The notes beneath the pieces are model-generated. The model was not told the DNA's origin. It saw only the letters and a program-made list of their open reading frames with translations, and did not search any database. A DNA stretch of 7,204 bases from an uncultured Clostridia bacterium (lineage in GTDB: Bacteria > Bacillota > Clostridia > UMGS1810), in NCBI GenBank assembly GCA_905210855.1, contig CAJLYL010000083.1, forward strand, positions 1 through 7,204, given 5' to 3'. Numbering within the stretch: the first letter of the stretch is position 1; each line of letters starts with the position of its first letter. Positions 1 to 5,901 of the stretch are shown here, piece by piece. Made by a program: the position numbers and the translations under genes.

Positions 1-32
1 ATCGCCCCGTAACGCCCCAATACCCACTTTTT

Positions 33-1127
33 TTATTTTCCTCTAACAGCCCTGCCGCGCTTATTAAGCTTTTTCATCGCTTCAATATATTTTTCGCGCG
101 TCACGCCCTGCGGCATATGCGCCCACTCGGTTGATTGAGTGAACTTGTCCGCCATGACGCCGAATTCATCCTCCGAAATGCCTATGTCGTCAAAGCATAT
201 CGGCAGACCTATGCTGCGGTTGAACTCCATTATCCGTTTCAGACTTTCCTCCTGATTATCATATTCGAGCAGGCAGAGCACTCCGAGAGAGACAATCTCC
301 CCGTGCAGATGCCTGTGACCGTTTTTCGTCACCGTCGCGCCGTAGTATACACAGTGCGCCAGCGTGGAGTTATAATAATAGTCGTCCTTGGTTGTCATCA
401 TGTTGGACACAATGCCGGTGGAGACGATTATGTCGAGAGTAACTTGTTCAAGCGCAAACGACGGCGTATGAGTACGTATGGAATCGAGCGCCTCCCTGCC
501 GTATTTGAGGAGCGGCTCGGTACACACGCGGCACAGCTGTCTGCCCATAAGGGGAGTGTGCGCGAGGTCTATGCCTCTCGATGCAAATTCCACCTCACAT
601 TCCTTGCTCAGCGCGTCGCCGATGCCTGCCCAGAGCAGCTGCTCAGGCGAATCGCTTATCACGGCGGTGTTTATGAAGCAGTGGTTGGCGAGCTTGGGAT
701 AATAGTAATCGCAAAAGCTGCCGTCGTCATTATAGAACACGGCTATGGCAGTAACGGGAGCGCAGTTGGACGCAACCGTCGGAAATGTGAACAGCGGCTT
801 GTCAAGCTTGTCCGCAACGCATTTGACGGTGTCTATGGCACGTCCGCCGCCGACCGCGAATATCATGTCGGCATTGCGCACGGCGTCGTTTGCCATGAGC
901 ATATCTACATTGGCATAGGTTGAGTCACCGCCGTACCATATAAAATCGGTTATTTCCGTGTCGGAGTTTTTAACGCCTTCCTCAAGCGCGGCTCTTGATT
1001 TTGCCATGGCGGTCTTGCCGCCGATGACAACGGCTTTTTTGCCGAAAAACCTTGTTACACGGGGAATGTCGGCGTAGGCGTCGGTGCCGACGGAATAGCT
1101 CGGAAGATAAACACTGTATTTTGACAT
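33..1127 (-). CDS. Glycerol-dehydrogenase-like iron/zinc-containing alcohol dehydrogenase
   Basis: Predicted cytosolic NAD(P)-dependent, metal-requiring dehydrogenase of the GldA/GlyDH-like branch of the iron-containing alcohol dehydrogenase superfamily, 364 aa, close to the usual length (about 360-370). The N-terminal Rossmann-like half carries the nucleotide-binding GGGRAID at residues 93-99. The helical C-terminal half supplies the metal site: Asp171 in GIGDAL, His258 in LAHCVYYG and His275 in HLHGE, matching in order and spacing the Asp/His/His triad of GldA. Where GldA has STDAP with a glycerol-contacting Asp, this protein has SNCAP with Cys122, so glycerol is not assured; a hydroxycarboxylate or other polyol/keto substrate is possible. 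I chose ATG at 1127 over the in-frame GTG at 1136 because AAAGGGTGAT (1132-1141) is a good ribosome binding site for the ATG and overlaps the GTG. The gene stands alone with its own promoter. Fold and family are secure; substrate is unknown. Confidence 0.93.
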   Translation of the reverse strand: MSKYSVYLPSYSVGTDAYADIPRVTRFFGKKAVVIGGKTAMAKSRAALEEGVKNSDTEITDFIWYGGDSTYANVDMLMANDAVRNADMIFAVGGGRAIDTVKCVADKLDKPLFTFPTVASNCAPVTAIAVFYNDDGSFCDYYYPKLANHCFINTAVISDSPEQLLWAGIGDALSKECEVEFASRGIDLAHTPLMGRQLCRVCTEPLLKYGREALDSIRTHTPSFALEQVTLDIIVSTGIVSNMMTTKDDYYYNSTLAHCVYYGATVTKNGHRHLHGEIVSLGVLCLLEYDNQEESLKRIMEFNRSIGLPICFDDIGISEDEFGVMADKFTQSTEWAHMPQGVTREKYIEAMKKLNKRGRAVRGK

Positions 1128-1161
1128 ATCAATCACCCTTTGATTATTTTTGTTTATCGTT

Positions 1162-1191
1162 ATTATACACCTAAAGGGCTAAAAAATTCAA
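1162..1191 (-). promoter_or_regulatory. Predicted sigma-A promoter of the dehydrogenase gene
   Basis: Reading on the minus strand, a -35 box TTGAAT (1186-1191) is followed after 18 bp by a perfect -10 TATAAT (1162-1167). The start of transcription would be near 1155, giving a leader of roughly 28 nt that contains the ribosome binding site at 1132-1141. The -10 is perfect and the -35 matches 4 of 6 positions. Confidence 0.6.
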
Positions 1192-1218
1192 TGTACCACT
1201 TTGCAGAAAATATGGCGG

Positions 1219-1241
1219 TGTGCGCACGAGATTTTGCGCAT
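1219..1241 (-). repeat. Left member of an inverted repeat pair flanking the decayed gene block
   Basis: On the minus strand this reads ATGCGCAAAA, then TCTCG, then TGCGCACA. The same two words, in the same order with a 3-nt CGG between them, occur on the plus strand at 2516-2536. The two copies therefore face each other across about 1.27 kb. Each copy is also internally semi-palindromic (TGCGCA at both ends), so part of the similarity could be an independent hairpin. Confidence 0.5.
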
Positions 1242-1251
1242 TTTTAAGGTG

Positions 1252-1278
1252 CGGAGCGATGTGGGCATCAACCTATGC
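1252..1278. repeat. Degenerate copy of the GGGGCGATG-type palindrome
   Basis: The stretch GGAGCGATGTGGGCATCAA closely matches the second hairpin of the 2565-2644 element, GGGGCGATGTAGGCATCGC, including the 4-nt loop position. The outer stem pairs are lost, so it looks like an eroded copy. The match is short and could be coincidental. Confidence 0.35.
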
Positions 1279-1300
1279 CGCAAAACGCAAATTCCGAATA

Positions 1301-1380
1301 GAGGAGAGGGGCATATGTTGTGTGTCAGCTATCGCCATAGCGGCTGCGTGCCGAGCAGATACATAACATATGCTGCGAGC
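1301..1380 (-). repeat. Palindromic repeat element, copy 1 (inverted relative to the copy at 4681-4790)
   Basis: The outer arms 1312-1326 (CATATGTTGTGTGTC) and 1358-1372 (GATACATAACATATG) pair over 15 bp, with the two non-Watson-Crick positions being G-U. The 33 bases at 1335-1367 are the exact reverse complement of 4726-4758, and the flanking sequence (GAGGAGAGGGG) resembles the GGCGAGGGG end of that copy. The element sits at the 3' end of the minus-strand decayed gene, whose restored reading frame runs into it and stops inside it at 1329. No transposase is associated. Confidence 0.8.
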
Positions 1381-2440
1381 CGATATAGGTTTATCTCCGC
1401 GGTCTTTGTGCGCGGATAAAATGTCACTGCAAGCCTGCTCTGACCGCCCGTGTATTCGTCATTGCCGATTGTCCGCGGCTCAGTTCCTTCATATATCAGC
1501 CAGTTGTCAACAAGCAGCGTACCTGTGCCGGTGCCGAACTGCCGTAATCACTTATATAGTCTGCCGGATTGGCGATACTCACACTCTTCAAAGCGTCATC
1601 AAATCCGTATGATGAATCCTGCGTAACCGCATATGTTTCAGATGACCTGTTATCATCAATCAAGCTGTCAAATTTTCCATCCATACCGCTGCAATCATCT
1701 ATTGCAACCATACCATTCCTGATGGTTTCACTTGCCTGCGCAGGAAAACGAACCTGTATGCGAACTCTGTTGCTCTGATATGTATGTGTATTCACCAAGT
1801 CCGGAGTTTTGCCGGTACCGGATGTTGTTGACATACAGTATATATTGTTGATGTAATAATCATATATAGGCTTACCGTCTTCAACCCTCAGAGTAATTGC
1901 AATGTCATTCCAAGCATTATTCTTATACAATGTGTTTGTAATTGTAAAAACCGACTGAGAATCAGGAGATCCACCTGTATTGGTTTCTGAATACCATCTT
2001 CCTACCATCCAAATGTTGACCTGCGGTATATCTTTGACAAATATTTTGAATTTTGTTGTTACAGGCGTATTATCTTTATCCTTGCCTATCCTTCGCACAT
2101 AAACAGAAGCTGCAATCTGATTGGCATATTTGCTGCCCGTGTTAAAACCTGTTTTCGGAACATTCTTATATTCCATATACACCGAGAGATCATCTCCGTC
2201 TTTTCCGCCGATTCCGCCCTTGAGATATGGTGTGGGGGTAGTGCCCACCGTTGCATATGAGGTATAGCTATTATCGAGAGAACCCGGATCTGTTGGAGCC
2301 TCAAAATATGAATTTTTTAACCGTGCGCCAGACGCGTGAGCCGTCGCCGCAGCGATTTTTCTGTATACATTAAGTATCGCATTTTGTACAAAGAATAGCA
2401 ATGAACACTTTTGGTTTATTGTATACATTTTTTCGCTCAC
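1329..2440 (-). pseudogene. Frameshifted fragment of a probable secreted beta-sandwich (LamG/concanavalin-like) protein
   Basis: The main open frame (2440 to a TGA at 1496-1498) encodes 314 aa rich in Ser, Thr, Asn, Tyr and Gly, with alternating beta-strand-like stretches such as NNAWNDIAITLRVEDG and YDYYINNIYCMS that recall jelly-roll modules of large clostridial surface or glycan-active proteins. Just before the stop, the other frame continues with sensible protein, GTGTGTLLVDNWLIYEGTEP and about 45 further residues, to a TAG at 1329-1331. One missing base near 1536 would join the two as GSSGTGTGTLLVDNW. The 5' end is also unsound: the only start is a GTG at 2440 with no ribosome binding site, there is no signal peptide, and the first 40 residues look unlike the rest. 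The block is visibly AT-richer than its neighbours. The remnant is clear; the domain family is inferred from general resemblance only. Confidence 0.6.
2362..2429. promoter_or_regulatory. Cluster of short TGTAYACA-like palindromes
   Basis: Two identical TGTATACATT words occur at 2362-2371 and 2420-2429, with the palindrome TTTGTACAAA at 2383-2392 between them. Such dyads can be operators for a dimeric regulator, but no intact gene starts next to them: the ABC transporter start is about 360 bp away and the adjacent minus-strand gene is decayed. They may belong to a lost promoter or be chance in AT-rich DNA. Confidence 0.25.
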
Positions 2441-2515
2441 AACAGAAAAACCGCACGCAAATGCGCAAGGTTTCGGCTTTTTTCAAGGTTTGTATTCAGT
2501 TTCTTCGGTGATGTT

Positions 2516-2536
2516 ATGCGCAAAACGGTGCGCACA
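2516..2536 (+). repeat. Right member of the inverted repeat pair flanking the decayed gene block
   Basis: Reads ATGCGCAAAACGG followed by TGCGCACA, the facing partner of the minus-strand copy at 1219-1241 (10 and 8 identical bases around a 3- versus 5-nt variable centre). It lies upstream of the 80-bp compound palindrome. Confidence 0.5.
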
Positions 2537-2564
2537 ACCAACACAACCGCATATCTAAAACAGT

Positions 2565-2644
2565 GTGGTAGGGGTCGATGCCCTCATCGACCCGCTTGGT
2601 CTGCTCTCTTTTCTCGGGGCGATGTAGGCATCGCCCCCTACAAC
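2565..2644. repeat. 80-bp compound palindrome with GTAGGGG/CCCCTAC terminal inverted repeats
   Basis: The ends GTGGTAGGGG (2565-2574) and CCCCTACAAC (2635-2644) are inverted repeats with one mismatch. Inside are two perfect 9-bp hairpins: GGGTCGATG/CATCGACCC (2572-2593, loop CCCT) and GGGGCGATG/CATCGCCCC (2616-2637, loop TAGG), separated by a 22-nt pyrimidine-rich spacer. It carries no coding sequence. Its form is that of a small non-autonomous dispersed element or REP-type repeat; I recall similar GTAGGGGCGA-type palindromes in clostridial intergenic DNA, but cannot confirm this here. There is no poly-T tract to make it a typical terminator. Confidence 0.8.
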
Positions 2645-2741
2645 CTTATCGTAAATTACCGAAACCTCATACACACCACACATAAGATTTTACCGCAACA
2701 CCACATCATGTCAACATCACTTTATTTTTCGCTAAAAACTA

Positions 2742-2770
2742 TTTATATTCTTCCGAAAATATGTTACAAT
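2742..2770 (+). promoter_or_regulatory. Predicted promoter of the ABC exporter gene
   Basis: A -35-like TTTATA (2742-2747), a 17-bp spacer ending in the extended TGT, and a -10 TACAAT (2765-2770). Transcription would begin near 2777, immediately before the AAGGAG at 2778, leaving a leader of only about 15 nt. The spacing is ideal but the -35 is weak (4 of 6), and the region is AT-rich. Confidence 0.45.
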
Positions 2771-2777
2771 ATCATTC

Positions 2778-2783
2778 AAGGAG
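2778..2783 (+). promoter_or_regulatory. Ribosome binding site that fixes the exporter start at GTG 2792
   Basis: AAGGAG lies 8 nt before GTG 2792. The reading frame is open further upstream to 2411, but that extension has no ribosome binding site, runs through the compound palindrome and would place about 127 unrelated residues ahead of a normal ABC exporter N-terminus. This site therefore decides the start. Confidence 0.85.
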
Positions 2784-2791
2784 ATGATTTC

Positions 2792-4549
2792 GTGAACAAA
2801 GAAAAAACCTCAACCGCGGCAATGTTCAAAGAATTTTTGCCGTATTACAAACCGTACATACTCATAATGCTTGTCGATCTGCTCTGCGCCGCGCTCACAA
2901 CGGTGTGCGAACTGGTGTTTCCGCTGATTGTGAAACACATTACATCCACGGCGCTCTCGCCAACCGCCACGCTCATCATGAGCGATGTGCTGCGCCTGGG
3001 CGGCGTGTATCTGTTCCTAAAAATAATCGACACCGCCGCCAACTACTACATGGCATACATCGGTCACACAATGGGCGTAATGCTGGAGACGGATATGCGC
3101 AAAGACCTGTTTGCGCATCTGCAGGAACTGCCTTTCTCATATTTTGACAAGACAAAAGTGGGTCAGATAATGTCGCGCCTCACCACAGATCTGTTCGACA
3201 TAACGGAATTTACGCACCATTTCCCCGAAGAGGTGTTCATCGCCGCGATAAAAATAACGGGTTCTTTCATTATATTGGCGCGCATAAATGTGCTTCTGAC
3301 GATAATAATATTTATGTTGCTGCCGCTGATGCTTATCTCGGTGAGATTCTTCCGTCAGTCGATGAAAACGGCATTTAAGGAGCGCCGCAGGCGCGTGGGC
3401 GAGCTGAATGCCGACATAGAGGACACCCTGCTCGGCATACGCGTGGTAAAGAGTTTTGCCAACGAGGAGCTTGAAAAAGAGAAGTTTGATAAGAGTAACA
3501 AGGAATTTTTCGACATAAAAAAACTTTCGTACAAATACATGGCGCGTTTCCAGTGCTGCACCAGATTCTTTGACGGCGTGATGTATGTTGCGGTCATAGT
3601 CGCCGGTTCGCTGTTCATGATAAACGGAAAAATCTCCGCGCCGGAGCTGGTGACATTTCTGCTGTACATCCAGACGCTCATCGCCTCAATCCGCAAGATA
3701 GTGGAGTTCACCGAGCAGTTTCAAAACGGCATGACGGGCATAGAGCGGTTTTATGAGATAATGAATGTGCCGGCAGACATAAGAGACAGCGCCGACGCGC
3801 AGGAGCTGAAAGATGTGCGCGGCGACATAAAATTTGAAGACGTAACCTTCCGCTACACCGACGAGGACGGCGATGTGCTCTCGCACATCAATCTGACGGT
3901 GAACAGCGGAGAGAACATTGCCTTTGTAGGCCCGTCCGGCGGCGGCAAAACCACGCTGTGCAACCTGATACCGAGGTTTTATGACATACAGGGCGGCAGG
4001 ATAACCGTGGATGGATACGACATAAAGAGCCTGACGCTGAAATCGCTGCGCGACAACATCGGCGTGGTGCAGCAGGATGTGTATATGTTCTGCGGCTCGG
4101 TGTATGACAACATATGCTACGGCTTGCCCGACGCCGCGCGCGAGCAGGTTATCGAGGCGGCAAAGCTTGCCGGAGCGCATGATTTCATAATGAACTTGCC
4201 GGACGGATATGACACCTACATAGGTGAGCGCGGCATCCGTCTGAGCGGCGGTCAGAAACAGCGGCTCTCCATAGCGCGGCTGTTTTTGAAAAATCCGCCG
4301 ATACTCATACTTGACGAGGCGACATCCGCACTGGACAATGAGAGCGAACTGATAGTGCAAAAGTCGCTCGAAAAGCTGGCAAAGGGGCGCACCACGCTTA
4401 CCATTGCGCATAGGCTGACCACGATTAAGAACGCCACGCGCATTATCGTGCTCGACGAAGACGGCATTTGCGAGACGGGTACGCACGGGGAGCTTATCGC
4501 AAAGGGCGGTGAGTACGCAAAACTGTACTCCATGTATACGGCGATGTAG
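2792..4549 (+). CDS. Half-size ABC exporter, fused membrane and ATPase domains (MsbA/BmrA-like)
   Basis: Inner-membrane ATP-driven exporter, 585 aa, expected to work as a homodimer. The membrane domain has six predicted helices at about residues 21-45, 67-90, 147-163, 166-184, 259-277 and 284-304, with the typical coupling segment LPFSYFDKTKVGQIMSRLTT at about 113-132. The ATPase domain is complete: A-loop Tyr355, Walker A GPSGGGKT 380-387, Q-loop QQD 427-429, signature LSGGQKQR 484-491, Walker B ILILDEA 504-510 with catalytic Glu509, and H-loop His540. Length and domain order are standard for B. subtilis YwjA-like and multidrug/lipid exporters. No partner ABC half-gene is adjacent, which supports a homodimer. 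Substrate cannot be read from sequence: drugs, lipids or peptides are all possible. The GTG start is supported by AAGGAG 8 nt upstream. The gene ends in TAG and is followed by a repeat-filled spacer. Confidence 0.95.
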   Translation: MNKEKTSTAAMFKEFLPYYKPYILIMLVDLLCAALTTVCELVFPLIVKHITSTALSPTATLIMSDVLRLGGVYLFLKIIDTAANYYMAYIGHTMGVMLETDMRKDLFAHLQELPFSYFDKTKVGQIMSRLTTDLFDITEFTHHFPEEVFIAAIKITGSFIILARINVLLTIIIFMLLPLMLISVRFFRQSMKTAFKERRRRVGELNADIEDTLLGIRVVKSFANEELEKEKFDKSNKEFFDIKKLSYKYMARFQCCTRFFDGVMYVAVIVAGSLFMINGKISAPELVTFLLYIQTLIASIRKIVEFTEQFQNGMTGIERFYEIMNVPADIRDSADAQELKDVRGDIKFEDVTFRYTDEDGDVLSHINLTVNSGENIAFVGPSGGGKTTLCNLIPRFYDIQGGRITVDGYDIKSLTLKSLRDNIGVVQQDVYMFCGSVYDNICYGLPDAAREQVIEAAKLAGAHDFIMNLPDGYDTYIGERGIRLSGGQKQRLSIARLFLKNPPILILDEATSALDNESELIVQKSLEKLAKGRTTLTIAHRLTTIKNATRIIVLDEDGICETGTHGELIAKGGEYAKLYSMYTAM

Positions 4550-4573
4550 GCAGCAAACACGGACTCTGCGCAA

Positions 4574-4659
4574 GGCGAGGGGGTGTATATTATATTTTGA
4601 AAACCGATAGCAGCCGCACGGTATGCGTGGTTTGCAAAATATAATATACATCACCGAGC
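4574..4659. repeat. Palindromic repeat element, 86-bp hairpin form
   Basis: The arms TGTATATTATATTTTG (4584-4599) and its exact reverse complement (4635-4650) form a perfect 16-bp stem. Imperfect extension outward pairs GGCGAGGGGG with TCACCGAGCC, and inward pairs AAACC with GGTTT. It begins 24 bp after the exporter stop. Its left half is the module repeated at 4681-4705 and 5803-5828. The preceding bases (ACACGGACTCTGCGCAA, 4557-4573) also recur after the CYTH stop (5785-5802), so the repeat unit extends further left. Confidence 0.85.
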
Positions 4660-4680
4660 CGGTACACCGTATTTTACAAT

Positions 4681-4790
4681 GGCGAGGGGTGTATATTATA
4701 TTTTGGACAGCAGCTCGGGTCATGTGTTATGTATCTGCTCGGCACGCAGCCGCTATGGTGCTCGCCGACACACAACACATTACCCTCGCC
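4681..4790 (+). repeat. Palindromic repeat element, 110-bp form with GGCGAGGG terminal inverted repeats
   Basis: The ends GGCGAGGGGT (4681-4690) and ACCCTCGCC (4782-4790) are inverted repeats. The left end continues into the TGTATATTATATTTTG module. The inner arms ATGTGTTATGT (4722-4732) and ACACAACACAT (4770-4780) pair over 11 bp with one G-U. The core 4726-4758 is exactly repeated, inverted, at 1335-1367. Beyond the right end, TTTGCGCAG mirrors the CTGCGCAA found to the left of the 4574 element, extending the terminal repeat. Confidence 0.85.
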
Positions 4791-4820
4791 TTTGCGCAGT
4801 AAGTGCATTTGCGCCAACGG

Positions 4821-4907
4821 ATGTGTATGTGTTTTTTATTCTCAGACGACGAGTTCAGCGCTGCCGCACTGCTGTCCGAGGAGTCCAAATAAAAAATACA
4901 TACACAT
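4821..4907. repeat. Long AT-rich stem-loop, 20-bp arms
   Basis: ATGTGTATGTGTTTTTTATT (4821-4840) and AATAAAAAATACATACACAT (4888-4907) are inverted repeats matching at 19 of 20 positions, the exception being a G-U pair. The 47-nt loop contains a further small CAGC/GCTG stem. Its arm sequence differs from the neighbouring GGCGAGG elements, so it is a separate element. It could act as a bidirectional terminator, but the T-run lies inside the stem rather than after it. Confidence 0.8.
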
Positions 4908-4989
4908 ACGGCACAAGCCTCAATGCGTGTCAAAATAAAACATACCCCCGAGCCAAAATATAAATAATTTTTAAAAAAAGAGGTCAATC

Positions 4990-5781
4990 ATGGACAAGGA
5001 AATAGCAATCATCCTTGAGGATGAATCAGACATACAGGCAATTGAATACTGCAAAAAAATCATCGACGAATACTCTGCCGCCGTGACCCTCGTCATCAAC
5101 CCGAGGGCGGACATCAACCGCTGCGATGCCGCGATATTCATATTCGCCGCCGACTGCTCCGACACCAACGCAAAAATGTGTGCATGGGTGGGTCACCCTC
5201 ATCTGCGCGCCGTGTGGGGCGGCGGCAAAAACGAAATGCTCAAAAGAGAAATCCTACACATAGCCGGCATACCCAGGCCGTATGAAATAGAGCGGAAATT
5301 TCTGATAGAAATGCCCGACGCCGACGCGCTTGAAAATATGCCCAACTGCCGCAGAGTGAGCATAGAGCAGATGTACCTGAAGGAGGAAAACGGCGTGCGC
5401 GCACGCATCCGCCGCAGAAACGCGGACGGCAGAAGCATATACTTCCTCACGGAGAAAAAATTCATCTCTGCCATGAAGCGCATAGAGACAGAGCGCGAAA
5501 TAACACAGGGGGAATATGAAAGCCTGTCCCTGCGCGCGGAGGACGGATATGCGGCGATAGAAAAAAGCCGCTATTGCCTTATGTACGGTGGCAAGTATTT
5601 TGAGATAGACGTTTTTCCGTTTTGGGAGGACAAGGCATATGCGGAGATTGAGCTGTGCAGCGAGGACGAGCAATTTGCTCTGCCGCCGTTTGTCCGCGTG
5701 ATTAAAGAGGTGACGGACGATAAATCATACACGAACCGCGCCTTGGCGAAACGCCTCGGCACGCAGCAGCAAGATTTTTGA
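4990..5781 (+). CDS. CYTH-domain protein with a reduced NTPase-like N-terminal region
   Basis: Predicted cytosolic protein of 263 aa. Residues 98-250 are a CYTH (triphosphate tunnel metalloenzyme) domain: the signature EIERK (Glu99, Glu101, Lys103), the basic strand RARIRRR (137-143), Lys156/157, Glu166/Glu168, Arg194, Glu205/Asp207, Glu219/Glu221 and Lys239 are the expected tunnel residues, so metal-dependent hydrolysis of a triphosphate-bearing substrate is plausible. Residues 1-97 contain CDAAIFIFAAD and AWVGHPHLRAV, then the linker IAGIPRPYEIERKF. As I recall, these match the last part of the P-loop ATPase domain that precedes CYTH in larger fusion proteins, but the Walker A part is missing. 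GAGGT lies 6 nt before the ATG. The gene stands between repeat-rich spacers, and its real substrate (inorganic tripolyphosphate, a nucleotide or thiamine triphosphate) cannot be told. Confidence 0.88.
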   Translation: MDKEIAIILEDESDIQAIEYCKKIIDEYSAAVTLVINPRADINRCDAAIFIFAADCSDTNAKMCAWVGHPHLRAVWGGGKNEMLKREILHIAGIPRPYEIERKFLIEMPDADALENMPNCRRVSIEQMYLKEENGVRARIRRRNADGRSIYFLTEKKFISAMKRIETEREITQGEYESLSLRAEDGYAAIEKSRYCLMYGGKYFEIDVFPFWEDKAYAEIELCSEDEQFALPPFVRVIKEVTDDKSYTNRALAKRLGTQQQDF

Positions 5782-5802
5782 AAAACGCGGATTCCGCACA
5801 AA

Positions 5803-5877
5803 GGCGAGGAGGTGTATATTATATTTTGGGCAGCGGCTCGGGTCATATGTTATGTGTCGCTCGGCACGGAGCGGCGG
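5803..5877 (+). repeat. Palindromic repeat element, truncated copy
   Basis: It shares GGCGAGG, TGTATATTATATTTTG, the CAGC-GCTCGGGTCAT segment and TGTTATGT with the 4681-4790 copy, in the same order and on the same strand. It then diverges after CGCTCGGCACGG, and the right inverted arm is missing. The 18 bases before it (5785-5802) also resemble the left flank of the 4574 element. It begins 21 bp after the CYTH gene stop, the same kind of position as the element after the exporter. Confidence 0.8.
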
Positions 5878-5901
5878 CAAAAAACGTGTTTCTTTTTTGT
5901 G

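Larger units (their letters stand above)
4550..4989. other. 440-bp gene-free spacer packed with palindromic elements
   Basis: No plausible gene lies between the exporter and the CYTH gene; the short open frames here run through hairpins and have no ribosome binding sites. The spacer holds three separate palindromes (4574-4659, 4681-4790, 4821-4907). Positions 4943-4970, read on the minus strand (TATATTTTGGCTCGGGGG), also resemble part of the shared module and may be a fourth, worn copy. A weak -10-like TATAAA (4959-4964) precedes the CYTH gene, but no convincing -35 accompanies it. Confidence 0.7.

Noticed and set aside
135..923. 262-codon plus-strand open frame opposite the dehydrogenase
   Set aside because: It is antisense to a gene with clear family motifs, and the protein has no recognisable features; it is a shadow of the dehydrogenase codons.
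1390..1420. Hairpin TTTATCTCCGCG / CGCGGATAAA as a terminator
   Set aside because: It lies inside the restored reading frame of the decayed gene, has a bulge and has no T-tract after it.
2411..2791. Upstream extension of the ABC exporter frame (127 extra residues)
   Set aside because: It has no ribosome binding site, crosses the 80-bp palindrome and has no resemblance to exporter N-termini. GTG 2792 with AAGGAG gives the standard length.
3686..4723. 345-codon minus-strand open frame opposite the ABC ATPase domain
   Set aside because: It lies antisense to highly conserved ATPase motifs and ends in repeat sequence; it has no family character.
4936..4964. Promoter for the CYTH gene using TATAAA at 4959-4964
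   Set aside because: No acceptable -35 hexamer lies at 16-18 bp; the AT-rich match alone is too weak to annotate.
4679..4987. Short open frames on both strands in the exporter-CYTH spacer
   Set aside because: They read through inverted repeats, lack ribosome binding sites, and give Cys/His/Ser-rich nonsense.
4550..4989. CRISPR array suggested by repeated words in the spacer
   Set aside because: The repeats are few, differ in length, are palindromic over long arms, and are not separated by uniform unique spacers; no cas gene is present.
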